From Strix aluco (Eukaryota; Chordata; Aves; Strigiformes; Strigidae): a DNA stretch of 64,000 nucleotides. The translations under genes were made by a program, and so were the position numbers. The notes under the pieces are model-generated. The model was not told where the DNA came from and ran no database searches. It saw nothing but the letters and a program-made list of their open reading frames with translations. Position 1 is the stretch's first letter. The number at the start of each line of letters is the position of its first letter. The stretch is from positions 71,957,429 to 72,021,428 of the forward strand of contig NC_133931.1 in the NCBI RefSeq assembly GCF_031877795.1. The letters run 5' to 3'. This document shows positions 14,201 through 26,652 of this stretch, one piece after another.

Positions 14201-17200
14201 AGGGTGATCTGAAGAGTTTAACTGTTGAAAATGGTCCAAGCACAACCAGTGGTGGAGACCTTGTTCTCTATCAATACATTTTGAATGGAAGCAACTAATG
14301 CAGTCCTTTCTTTTTTGTTTAATGCAGGAGCTTTAAAAAAGAACTTATGTATTGCCTTTATTTACGATTATAAAGAGTTCCAGGGCTGACACTTGGATAT
14401 CTACCCCTCCCTACCTTTTTCAGCAAGAACAATCTTGACCTGCAGAGTATGATTTTTCTGACTTTAACATGGTACTTTCACAGTTTACATCTGACTTTCT
14501 TTTATCCATATGGGACTAGTAGGATTTACTACTGGCAAAGAAAACAGCTACAGACCTGAGCAATGTTGGCCCACCAATCATCTCGGTGCACCTTCCTTGT
14601 AATGGCCAGATGAACTCTGGGAAATCCTGAATCTGGATTCAAAGCCCTAAGTAATGAAGCCAGTCATTAGGGCTCTGAGGGGACCTGCTGAAAGTGCAAG
14701 CGTATAGCAGAAGCAGACTCGCAGTGCATCAGCCCTCTTGGCTCACCAGCCCATCGACCAGAAACTCACACCAGAACATAACCAAATACAAAGAGAAAAC
14801 AAGTTGGAAAGAGAACTTAATACTTAAAAAACAAACTTCCAGATTGTGCCCTCCTCAACAGGTAGGATAGGCAGTGGAAAGGCACACGGAGTTAACTGGA
14901 AATCTGTGTGTGCTGGCAGTAATTTATTACTGGATTCATTATTCTGCACAATTTTGCCCTTGCAATTACTGCAACTGCCTCCTTTTTGCCTTTATGCAGT
15001 CTTTCTGTTTGACTGTTTTTAAGTCTGAGGTTCACATCTCCTTTGTTTAAACACATCCCTCATGCCTTCAGGTGTGTCTGTTGATCCCTTGAGCTGAAGC
15101 TAGAAAAAAAAATAGTGCTGCATTAACAGCACGTTGCATCACCCTCAAAGAGAGTGAGAAAGCACATCACTTCCTCGCAGCCTGTTGTCCCTGGATCCCT
15201 TCAGGTTTTTGCAGCAGCTCGGCAGGCTGATTTCACTCTCATGGTCCTTTCAGCCTGACGGGTTTTCTGCTCATTAATCTAAAGGAACTGGCACTTCAGG
15301 AGGAAAAACTTTGATAGTAGTGTTGAATGGGCAAGTATTTAAAGCTCCATTCCTTGAAATGACTCCAGATGAAGTAGCCAGTGTGCCAAGTTATCTTACT
15401 GCTGTTTGCTCTGCAGAAATCTGCACTGTATCTGACAACGGATACGTATCACACAGAAATTACCCTGCCAGGGGATTTTTGAATTAGATTTTGCCTCAAA
15501 GTATGTGATGGCTTTTGATTTGTGATCTTGAGAAATCAAAATGTTGAGTCACTGTTTAACTTAAACTAAAAAAACCCACAAACATTACAACAGGTTTATA
15601 TTATCTTCAGGAAATCTAGGATCATTTTCAAGTGTTCCACACAGGTCCCCTACTTTTGCTTCTAGGCGATGACATGTTCAGCGGTGGTATTGTTGTGTAT
15701 TGCCTTGTGGCTCCTCTTGTTTTTTAGGGTCCAAGTAGTAGGTCTCAGGAGGATGAAGTATGTCCCAAGGTCATCCTAGAGTCCTCAGGGCACAACTTAG
15801 TGGAAACCGTTCATTCCCCTGTCTGAGAAAAGGAATGGAAAAGAAATGAAAGTGTCTGAAAGGCAGAATTCATCTTAGTAAATGCAGAGGTTCACTTCAG
15901 AGATAGTCACAGTCAGTCCCCTTTACTGACAACGGAGAGCGAATCAGTGCACAAAGGGGTCTAGGGCATGGTTCATCTCCTCCTGAGAGATGTCTGGAAC
16001 AGCTCAGGTGACTTGTCCTCAGCATGCCTAGTTCTCTCCACTAGCTATGGCGACAGCCTGAGCTGACCACCTCACATACAGGGATCTACACTCCAAGTGT
16101 CTGAAACTAAGTGCAAGGAAGCCGCCTCTCACTGTAAACACATGGATGAAACAAGATAATGCTTCCTAAAGCCTTTTGGGTCCAGTGTGTGTTGTGCCTC
16201 TTAGCTGCACATGGTTGCTGTGGATGTGTACTCTGCTAACACCACACTTTGCATCTTCGTGTTTTATAACTCCACAGCTCACTGCTTCCAGGTTGAGGCA
16301 GCAGTTTCAGCACTGTTTCTCCCCAAGTGGACTTTATCCCTTCCAAAGAGAGCACTGGCTCCCTTTCCTCCCCTTGCTGCAGTCCTATAGCACTTGCTGT
16401 GCAAGCAGCAGATGCTTTGCAGTAATACCTGAAAGCCTTTTCCAAACAAACACTATTCTGCCCAATTAAGTGTTTTAGGGTGCTTCAGTTAGAACAGAAA
16501 AGTGAAGATTACCCAAATGGTCTGGATGACACCATCACATGTCTCTGCAGACCAATATATTCAGGATTTCATCTTCGCATTGCACTGGGTAGCAGAGTTA
16601 CTACCTGAAGTGGGAAACATGTGCTGTTTAAAGAAACAATTGCTTAAACCTGCTCCATTTTATGCCAGTTAAGGTCCACCCTCAGGCTTTGGCATATTCC
16701 CAAATCAGCCTTGAATTGGACAACCTTTGATCAGTTCCACGGAAAGCTAATGACACATAATTGTACGTTATGGGCAGATATTGGGGTGAGGACAAATGAA
16801 GCATTATAAGGAAGCAGATGCAAGCATGACTTGGTTATTTTGTCACTTCAGTGACAGAAGAGGAGACAAGCATCAATTGCACAGTTACTGTAAACCTGCA
16901 CTGTTTTTTCAGACAATGATTATAATTATAGATATGAGCTTCTTGGAAGATCAAGCACCACAATTATGGGATGTTTGTCATTTGAACGCTCTTTGCAATA
17001 ATTCACATACAAATGTATGCATCAGTTTGAATGCTTGGAGTCTGTCCAAAAACATAAATGGCTGCTATCACTTCATACTTTAATTTCATGATTACAACAG
17101 AATGCTCTTGTATGTAAACTTGACTCTTCCTAGTGTTTTTGCTGCAGTTGACAGTACTGGTTCACTTAGCTCATTAGATGGTTTTCAGATTTTTAGGATT

Positions 17201-19029
17201 TGACATTTAACCAAATGCATTCGCTCATCCAAATGTTATCTCAAGCACCAAAAAGCCTAGCTTCAATTGCTATTTTTCACTTCTCTGCTGTAAAAAGTTG
17301 GAACCAACTCACACTGTGCGTTTCATTTCCAAAGGCTGGGTAACAGCATTAATTCCTGACCTGTTTCATCCACAGGCAGAATTACAGCTCAACACAGAAA
17401 CAAACAAAAAAAAATATCAAAGGATTTCTTGTGAAATTTTTATATTATCTCCCTACAAGAAGCCTTTATTTTTTCATAACAGTCCTTTCCACTGAAATTC
17501 AAATCAGAACATGATACCCAGTATGAGTTTGCTAAGGTTGTAAGAATGTGATTATTGAGAAGTCACCTACCGCAACTGTATGTATTCAGACAATACAAAT
17601 AAATGCACACCCTTCTGCAAATGTACTTCCAAGGGTTTCTGAGCTTGCAGCTCTAAATGATTCACTTCTTAGTATAAATTGTCAGTGCAGTAACCTCAGG
17701 ACATCTTAGAACATGGCTCTGAAGTTAATGGATTATGGAGTAAGAAGCAAGTAGGTTATACGTTTACCATTGTCCTGGTCTGTAATAAACCTGGCTGGCC
17801 ATGTTAAGTCATGTAGAGAATTATGTTTTAAGACTCGGGTAAGGTTTCAGAATGTGCCAGTATTAACGTGCAATCAAGGGGCATTTCACAAAAAGCTATT
17901 TCCCCACAGCCGCTTTTCTTCAATTCAGCATTGCCCAGCTTAATCTCTGGGCTATCACCCATGTTAAGAATTACCCAGGATTCTAGTCTAAGCAGGACGA
18001 CGGACAAACAAATTTCTGTTGAGAACTGTCTTACAGAAAAAGGATGCTGAGGGAAAAAAAGCAGTAACTTTTCTTCACAGACAACACAGACAATATAATT
18101 CCTGAAAGTTTTTGCAAGTTTATCTTAATTTTCAAATTTATATGGTTGTATCAGTATATCATCTCAAGAGTGTTGCTATCGCTTGAGATGTCTTCAAGCT
18201 GAGAATGAAAGTTCATGGATTATGGAAGCAGAAGCAGGAAAGCCAAGGTAGCTCTGTCTTGCACTTTTCACAGCCTAGCAGCTGCTGCCTTCCCGAGTAG
18301 GGCATGTGAAAAATTATCTGCTTTAAACTCCAGGGGAAAATTAATTCACTGTCATGCCCGTTACAATTGGATGAGAGAAAGACCCCTCAATGAGCAACAC
18401 TGTAGAAGTGGGGTGAATACAAGCACCTCTTTCATTTAGTTTGCTGTAGTATTAAAACAAGTACAAGGCTCCCATGTGAGTGAATTCAATCTCTGGAAAA
18501 CACAACTTTACATCAATCTGTTCAAGCTTACTTGCACATGAAAAAAAAAAAAAACAACAATCTTTGTAAGCTTTGTTGAGTTTTAGTTTTCAAAGAAAGA
18601 GAAAGAGGATGAGTATTTAGACCTATTGAGTATAATGTAAGTACTCACAGGCTGCAAAATGATTTTATTTACCCAGTTGAGAGAAAAGCAGGAAATTGCC
18701 ATATTATGTCATTTTCCATTGAGGAACCTCTGGTGGACTTGCTGTTTCCAGGAGGGTGTAATGTTCCTAGAAGTGAGAATTGATTTAGATTTTTCTCTCA
18801 GCATTTCATTGTGGAAACAGAAAGTGAACTTTTGCCGAATTCTGTAGGAGTATCTTCTTTTTTAAAAAAAAAAATCATTATTACAATCAGGTCATGTTCC
18901 TCTTAAAATACAACACTTTACATGCGTGAAATCTCAAATGCTCGCTGCTTATTGTCTGCCTCATCCCAATATTTTACAAGTGTGCAATAATGATAGCTTC
19001 CTCTTTCATGCTGCATTTTGTACATAGAT
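8271..19029. other. AT-rich non-coding stretch
   Basis: No exon, RNA gene or transposon can be supported here. All open frames are under about 100 codons and unrecognised. There is a very A/T-rich interval at about 10768-10817 built of AATAAAATAATTTT-like words, and short homopolymers at 13567-13575 (T) and 18541-18554 (A). I see nothing else that stands out from background. Confidence 0.6.
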
Positions 19030-19200
19030 TTCAAAGCATTTTTCCAAAGAAAGGGAACTATAATTATGGATGTGTTAGAGATGGGGAAATAGAAACACTG
19101 CGAGGTAAAGCAATTTGCCCAAGGTGACAGGGCAAATTAAAGGCAGAGTCAGGCATAAATCCCACGTCTCCTGCTTTTTGGTTCTTTGCTAACCACAGCC
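19030..19200 (+). repeat. MIR-like (tRNA-SINE core) relic
   Basis: The interval contains, in order, GATGGGGAAATAGAAACACTG, CGAGGTAAAGCAATTTGCCC, AAGGTGACAGGG, GGCAGAGTCAGGCATAAATC and, further on, TTTGCTAACCACAG. This follows closely the order of the 3' half of MIR elements: a 'GAGGAAACTGAGGCACAGAGAGG' block, then 'TTGCCCAAGGTCACA', 'GGCAGAGC.GGGATT' and 'CTAACCAC'. Upstream AAAGCATTTTTCCAAAG may be its continuation. Divergence looks high, as expected for an element predating birds. It could also be an L2-type 3' end, which shares this region. Confidence 0.55.
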
Positions 19201-21943
19201 TTGCTTGCACTTGACAATGGTATCACCAGCTTGCAAGAGCAACAGCAGCAGGAAACTGCTATGGGGGTACTATGAAATGCGCCCTGAAGTGAAATTGATA
19301 CAGGTGTTAATGAGGGCCCACTTGCAATCCCTTTTGGTCACGGGGGTAACTGATAAATGGTACCTGAGCTGTGAGGAACTTGCAGGGCAGTGCTGGGGGC
19401 TCCTCACTGAGCCCTGGATGGGTAGACAGGGACTGCTGAAAGGCAGAGCAACCTCTGCAGTTGCTGCATGAAGGAATCCTTTCTGTAAGCACTGAGGCAC
19501 TACTCACCTCGTGTTCCTGGGGATGCATTTCTCAGAAATCAGGTCCACACGGTTTGTTCACATCAGCAGCAATCAGAGTTTCTGTTCACAGAGTCAGAGG
19601 CCTCTGTAGCAGAAATGTAGAGTTGTTTTGTCCCACAAGAAATTGTGCCTTGGGGAGAGGCAGTGGCAGCCCTTGCCACTTTGGTGCACAGCGGAAGGAT
19701 TCCTGCTCTCCCACAGAGCAGGAGCATCCGAATTATACCGCTAGCTGTGGTTTATTTGGCATGTAAGATTGATTTTAAATTATTTCCTGTATATTCGCAA
19801 ACCCAGCAAGTAGTTTCCCTTTAAAGCGCACCAGCTGTGACATTTGGTAGGTTCTGTAATTTCAAATGAGGCGCTAAGAGACTACTCCTTTCAACACCTT
19901 TTTTTTTAATGAGGGTGGGTACCGGTTGCAATGAATCAATTAAAACTGGTCTGACACACAAGATGTGTGTTGCCCGACCTGTTTCACGGGTTTCTCAGGA
20001 GGGAGGATAACATGTGACAACACACAGAAGCCAAGAGTACTGGAGAAGATCAGAAGCCTGCATGAGTGAGCTTAGCTTTCCAAAACATTTTCTTAAAGCG
20101 CTGTTTAAAAGACCACTGACCTCTGCAACAGACAGTACCATGGTGGAGCAAGAGATGCTGCTGCCGTGTGCTTATCCTCAAGAAAAGTGTAAGTGACCAA
20201 ATATCATTTTGTATAAGAAATGAAAACAGGACACTGGAGAAAGGAAATGAAAGAAATGATCTAGCTAGTATAATTGAAAAGACAGAGGGAGTAGAGGGGA
20301 AATGCTAAAATAAGGAAATAAGGAAGCTATTAACTTTATATTGTAGGCATGCAATTGCAATATGATTAGTGTACTTACAAGCAAAAGAAAGGACGCTGGT
20401 AAGAAGAATTCTGATATAAAAGCATCTTGAAGAAACCTGCTTTAATCTTTGGCTTTCCACTTGTATTTGTAAAGCACTGTGGCATGGGGCTGCTTGTGTG
20501 GCGGAAAGTGTGAACAATGAGTTTTGATTTAGTAACCTGAGTGGCAGACTGGAGCGCTGTGAAAGCATTTTCTAGAAAGACATAGTATGATTAAAAACAA
20601 TGTCTTTTCTTCTCACAATGCAAAACCTCTTTGTCCTAAGGTATCAGCAAGCTTTCTAATACTTTATCCCAATGTCAGCTGACAGTGATGGTACAGTGCA
20701 AATATTGCCAAATCCATCCCTCCTCCCCCAAAGGAAGCTGTCACAGAACTTCTTTGCTAACCAGAAATTTTATTTTTATGACTAGAAAATGTAACACAGG
20801 CAAGAAAGAACAAAACCGAAAAAATCTGTATATGTTGGCTTTTGAAATGGTTAGGAATGTTTTAAAAGACTTTTGAAAAACACCAAGTCAGATTTCCAGT
20901 GTGCCAAAGATGAGTATGACAGAAAGGTAGAAATGTAGCTGACTACAATGAAGTCAGGTAACTAAGTCTGGACTGGACTTGTCTGAACAAAATACTAAGC
21001 AAAGGTAGAAACGGAACTAGTATGTCCTGAAGCCACTTCAACACACTGCCAGAACAAAGTTCAGTGCAAAAAAACTTTCTTTCTTTGAACTCAAGAAACT
21101 TCGCCTTTTGAATGGCCTGGCTTGTTTTGGCAACTTCACGAGGACGTTATTTAAAACTTACTCCAGAGGGAAGGATTGTCTTAGTTCTGGATGTAAAACT
21201 GTCACTTTGTATAGGGCTTTATGTTGGTTATCAAGAGCTGAATAGGACAGGGATGTCAGCAAAGATGCAGTTTACCTGTGGAGAGATGTTTTCTATTTTG
21301 TCTTGTTTTCTACTCCCTACAAAGTCCCATATGCAAAAGGCGACAGATAGTTAAAAATCTTCCTTACGTACAGTGTCCTGCTGAGCTGACTTTGGAGCCA
21401 GCCCTCTCGTAACCAACTGACTGTAACAGAATTTAAATGAAACCTGGAGTTATATCTGTGCTATAAAAAAACAGTGATGCTTTCCTTTCTGCTGTCTAGT
21501 GTCCTATTAAAGGTTTTTAGAAAGCAGGATGACAATAATAATTTACTTTTAGCTTTGCTGTAATCTAAGCAATATAAGTGAGCATTTTTCTCTTTCATGG
21601 ACCATTTTTTTTTTCTTTTCTGTTGTTCACTTTAATGTTAAAAAGAAAACAAGTCATACTGGGTTAACATCATCCAATTGCCTTTTATGGAAGACATAAA
21701 AGGTAACCGGAGCTCTCAAATTACTCCGTTTTGTGTATGAAATGTAACTTTATAGTGTGTGTTATTGTTTTTGCATGTGTGTAAGAGAGAAAGGGAGATT
21801 TTTCCATCTGTTTGGCTCTCAGTTTCACAGAAATGTGCCATGCTGCACTGTAGAGGTTGAAAAATTTGCATGGAAAAATCAAACCAAACCCAAAGGAAAT
21901 AAATCCATAGGAGGAAGGAAACCATGTAATACCTCAGGATGGA

Positions 21944-22185
21944 CGAGCTGGGTCCTCTAGTTGCACCTTGTGGTGGCATGAATCAGCAGTGACACCCCCC
22001 CCCCGAAGCCAATGGAGTTACCCCATGGGCTGAAGAAAGGGCTATGTGGAGGACCAACCTCATTGCATTTACAGTATTAAAAGCTTGCCAGAAACAGGTA
22101 ATGCGTGTATCTGACATGTTAAAAAGACAAATTGTTGAATGGGACCATTCTAACTGTAAAGGGTCAAATTGTGCCTCAGCAGGCA
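21944..22185. repeat. Diverged ancient amniote repeat relic
   Basis: Pieces such as TTGCACCTTGTGGTGGCATG, AATCAGCAGTGACACC, GAAGCCAATGGAGTTACCCC and, further on, GGGTCAAATTGTGCCTCAG match in order and spirit an old bird/reptile interspersed repeat. That repeat has 'TACACCAGTGTAAATCAGGAGTAACTCC', 'GAAGTCAATGGAGTTACACC' and 'GGGTCAAATTCTGCCCTCAG'. A ten-C run interrupts it at 21995-22004. Identification is from memory; limits are approximate. Confidence 0.45.
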
Positions 22186-23583
22186 ACGCATTTCAGCTCA
22201 AAACTAAGTGCTTTATTGGACTGGTCCAAAAGGTCAACCTGCAGATTTTAGCTTACAAATAAAAACTAAGTCTTTTAAGAAATCCTTTCTGCTAAGCAAA
22301 ATGGGCGCAGTACATCCTTGGGAGTCTGCAACTACTTGTTGGGATCTGTTGGCTTTGTATCTGTTGCTACGTGAAGTCAACAAGAAACTCAAAACTTTGT
22401 ACCTGAACTTATGGTCTAGTTGTCCATGATGACTCATTTCCATGTGTCTTCTGCTTAATGTCATTTGTCTCCCCAAATGTCTTTCAAGGAAAAACTAAGA
22501 CATTTTTATGTGTTTCTTTTTGTTTTGTTTTGTTCTCCAAGACACATCAGGGTGGTTACAACATTGAAAAATTAGCCCATAGTTAGTTATGGGACATGTT
22601 TTTTCATAGGTCAATGAAGGTCTGGTGCTGTAGTGCCAGGGTATTGACTCCACAGGTGAATACTGCTCTTTTCTTGTGAATATTAGCTGGGGTTTTCTGT
22701 GGTCTGTCACTCTGTTTCACCAGGCAGCTGGGGCAAACTACTGACTGGTAAAGTCTGGTGTTGAGTATCTCTCCAGGAGGCTTGTCTCATCACAGATATG
22801 ACAAGACCAAGAAGATAAACTGTCCTGAAACAGCAGCACAAGGGTTAAGATACCATCATCTCTTGCTACTGTTGTGATTTTCTTTCCTGTCTGGAAAAAC
22901 TATTAATTGTCAAAACAATGTTGTAGGAGGTGTACATGTTGCATATAGGCACAGCCACCTAACTAAGCTCAGCACACCACCTTCCTCATTAACCTTTTCC
23001 AAGTCATTCAAAAAGCCCCTCTTGGCAGAGATGGTTTTTAAAGGAAAATACACTAAATCAGCCATTACAATGGATTTTATTCCTCTTAGAAAGCGAAATG
23101 TATGTAATAAATGCAATTTCTTCTGGAATAGTCATAAAGAGACTTCTCAGCTATGTGACATGGTCCTAGATATTCCTAAATAGCTGTTTGCAAATGTAAA
23201 TTTCAAAGGAAAAAAATAGAAGCTATCTTTTTGCACTTCTCCCTCTGTTATTGTTCCTTTTAATAATGGTTTCATATTTTTTCATGTATTTTGAATATCT
23301 TCTGTTAGTCTGCTCCTCTTTGTAATATTTGTATATTCCCAGAGCCCAGATATGCTCTTTTAGAGTTATAAAAAAAAATATATGACAAAACCAAAATAGT
23401 CTAAGCCTATACAAAAAAAACAAAAAAGAGGGGAAAGAAAGTAACTTTTGTGCTCATACTTTAATTATCAGTCACACAATTAATAACTACTGAAAATATA
23501 TGTTTCAATCTTTCCAAAAGCCAATCACCTTTAAGTTGAAACAAAGCAAGGAAATTTCAACCCAAAAGAATTTGTTTGAAGGG

Positions 23584-23614
23584 GTTTTTGTTTGTTTGTT
23601 TGCTTGTTTTTGAT
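23584..23614. repeat. (TTTG)n simple repeat
   Basis: A short tract of GTTTGTTTGTTTGCTTG type, slightly imperfect. It is probably a decayed microsatellite or the reverse of an A-rich retroposon tail. Confidence 0.7.
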
Positions 23615-26547
23615 TGTTGTTTTCCCAGCCATGAAATGTCAAACATGCGCTTTCAGGATGCTTACTTAGATTTCAGGTTTGAAAAAGCATTCTAAAATTA
23701 ATATACTTCATTCTCACTGCTTAAGAGCATCGCTGTGGTATTACGTGTGTGCCAGTGGGAAAATGTGGGAGGTCTGTTCTCTATATGTCTTGAGGAGTCA
23801 AAAAATGTGGTGATTGTCTAGGAGGAGTCTTTAAAAAGTCCTCCTCTGGAACAGTTTTCCCAGACATTTGCTAATCCTCAGCCTCATTTCTCTATTTTCA
23901 AATCTCACATCTTTTGTTTGATCATATCAGAATGCAATTTTAGACTTTGACTATTTAAATGAATGATCACTCTCAAAGCAGCAGTGATTCCCTATTAACT
24001 ACCTCACTGAGTTTTTGGAATCACCTACTAACTTTGCGAGTAAAGACTTCAGGGGTTTTTTTTTTGTTTGTTTGGATTGACATATTAAATCATGTCAGAC
24101 TAAGAACTGGTCCCAGGTGGACCACAAGAAAAACAGCCCCGGTTATCTCCTCATGGACAGCTACCTTTTAAAGATCTATCAGGGAATCAATTTTTAATCC
24201 ATCTAACGCACACCTTGTAAGTTCCAGTTAATGCACATTTTAAATCAAAATGTCATGTGGTGTTAAATTGAGTGTCTTGGAGAAATCAAAATATACTCTC
24301 CTGATACAGTTACTGTTCTCGAACAGAGCTGTCATATTGTCAAAACAAAAGATTTATTTAAGGAAATCTGTTTTCCAGGGAACTGTGCTGCCTGACTGTC
24401 AGCTTTTTTGGCTCTGATTTTTTGATAACTTGCCAAATTAACACATCAGTGTATGTCAATCCAATCTATAGCTGTAGTCAGCTAATAGGAAATGAAGTCT
24501 CTATCACTCCTTACCTTTTGAAGATCGGATATGTCCAAAGGAAGAAAAAATAAACTGAAAACAAGCCAAAAGTAATACAGATGCTCTTCATATGCTCCTC
24601 ATCTCAACACCACATCAGAAGATATTTCCATTTAATTCCTCTGTGTTGACTTATCTCTTGAAGAAGGGCTTATGCAATTCAAGGGTGGAGCCCAGGTAGA
24701 AATAGGACAATTGTACCAGTCAAAGGTTACTGAGAAGTATATTTGGGGAAACTGTTTAAGTTATGCTCACTCTGAATAGATGGGCCACTAAAATGCTTCT
24801 CTGAAAAACACATAAAGTGGGTATAACCAGTGCTGGCTACTCGTTTCACACACAGATGATCTTAGTTGTTCCAGAAATGTGGCAGGCTCAGCTGGAAAAG
24901 GAGCCGGAGCGAACACCGGAGCTCTGCAGGCTCCTCTGGTGGCCTGGCAGCTGCATAAAGGCTGCTCACGAACCCGCAGGATGCAGGGATTTTGCCCACA
25001 CGGCGTCCTTGTGTTTAATGTTTTGCTGTTTCTGCTGCTGTGGTAACGTGGGTGGGAATGCTACCAGCAGCTGGAGGCGTTCAGCTCCCTATGCAGGGAG
25101 ATGGGCTCTGAGGGACAGTGAGTGGCTGGCCTAGGCTGGCTTTGCAAGGAAAGGAAGAAACGTTAAGGAAGAAAACAGCAGAAAGAAGTTTAAAATGGAC
25201 TTGGAATATGCTTGCTGTACCACTCAGCATACACTTTGCGTTGCAAAGACACATACAGCTATGGTCCACTGAACTACAGGGTCTGGAAAGGTTTCTGACT
25301 CTCTGGAGAGTTTTTCTTCATCACATCTGTGAGGTTTCTGCTGTGCTGGGTTTCCAATGGATAGAGGCTCTGCTGCATTGACTGCATGGAGATGTTGGTA
25401 GCGAAGGGTCTGCTTACTTGCATTTATCCTCACCATCCTATAGCATGGCCTTGCCTCCTAGAAAACAAAACCAAACCAATTCTGCTATCGTATTTTTGGC
25501 CCAGTTATGCTGTCAATTGCATCACCACTGAGTCAAAGTTGTAATGGAGTAACTGAGAGCAAAAGTTTGCATGGTGTTTTCTTCCAGAGAGATGGTCTAG
25601 CTTGGAGCACTGCAGTCTGCAGGGGGCTCTATGCCTTGCTGCTCATAGGAACAGGAGCTAGGTGTCAAATCCATACAAGATTTTCTGATCTGGGACTTGA
25701 GCCAACTCAGACATTTAAGACTAAAATCCCAACAAAGCTGGTGGTGATTAAGTTCAAGGACTTATTTGCTCATAAATTTACCAGGAGCTTGGAGCTGTAC
25801 TTCTGTGCATGTCCTGAGTTGTCCCGGTCTTGGTGGAGTTGAATGAGCAATTGAAGGCTTGCTTTGTACAGATCCCTAACTAAGCCTACTGTAGGGACAG
25901 TCAGTCCCACAAATGTCCTCAGATCACGCTCAGCTTTCAGGGACCAATTTCTTACCTTATCACATGCGGTGGCTGTTGCTGTTTGCTGCTGAAATGCAAA
26001 ATTCCTCTCCTCTATCCGAGCACTACATAGTAGCCTGATTATTTACTTAGAGGACTTGGAAATTTTCATTCCCTATTTGAACAGGGAATATTCAAATATA
26101 TTTGGACCCAAATATATACAGGTTCAAATCTATTCTGTCTCTTGAGAGAATGCCTGGCCAGCAGGAGAGAGGCTACTCTAGCAATGGGCAGGGCAGCTCC
26201 AGCCATGTCACCAGCCTGGTTGGTGGTGGTTACTGCACTCACTCCAAGCAGAGCTGGACAGGCTTGAGTTTTAGTTCCCGTGCTGGGACCTCTTTGACTT
26301 GTAGTTCACATACAACCACCACTGGTTAAAACGCAGAAAATCAAGCATAGACAAGGGCCAGTAACCGGGCTGCCCTCACGCCAGGTGATTGTCCTGAGCA
26401 TGAGGAAACACGACTCAGTTGCTTAATATGCTCTTTCTCTTTATGGACTAATGAATCTTGAATTGTTTTCTGCACAGTTGCAGCTGGAGGACGAACCTCC
26501 AGCCCACTCACACTGACCTACTTTAGAGCTGCTAATTGCATAATCCC

Positions 26548-26652
26548 TGGGGAGGGGGGGGTGGGGGGGGGGTGTGTGGGGGGGGTGTGTGTGTGTGTGT
26601 GCGTGTGCGTGTGCGTGTGTGTGTGTGTGTGAAGCCCCCCTCCCACACACAC
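26548..26652. repeat. Poly-G / (GT)n compound microsatellite with inverted C/CA arm
   Basis: From 26548 the plus strand has runs of four to ten G broken by A or T, then GTGTGT plus eight G (26572-26585), then a (GT)n array with three GC interruptions to 26630. Immediately after comes GAAGCCCCCCTCCCACACAC. That last segment is nearly the reverse complement of 26572-26585, so the GT array could form the loop of a stem. The G runs also meet the G-quadruplex pattern on the plus strand. The unit is prone to length change and sequencing error. Confidence 0.95.

Larger units (their letters stand above)
19201..26547. other. Non-coding stretch with minor simple repeats
   Basis: No exon is supported. 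Simple tracts include ten C at 21995-22004 and TTTG-type repeats at about 22514-22534 and 23584-23614. A moderately CpG-bearing, GC-richer interval lies at about 24890-25100 (containing GAGCCGGAGCGAACACCGGAG), but it is too weak to call an island. One ancient-repeat relic near 21944-22185 is listed separately. The open frames here, up to about 110 codons, show no family resemblance. Confidence 0.6.

Noticed and set aside
26441..26650. Minus-strand frame rich in His-Thr and Pro
   Set aside because: It is a translation of the poly-G/GT microsatellite.
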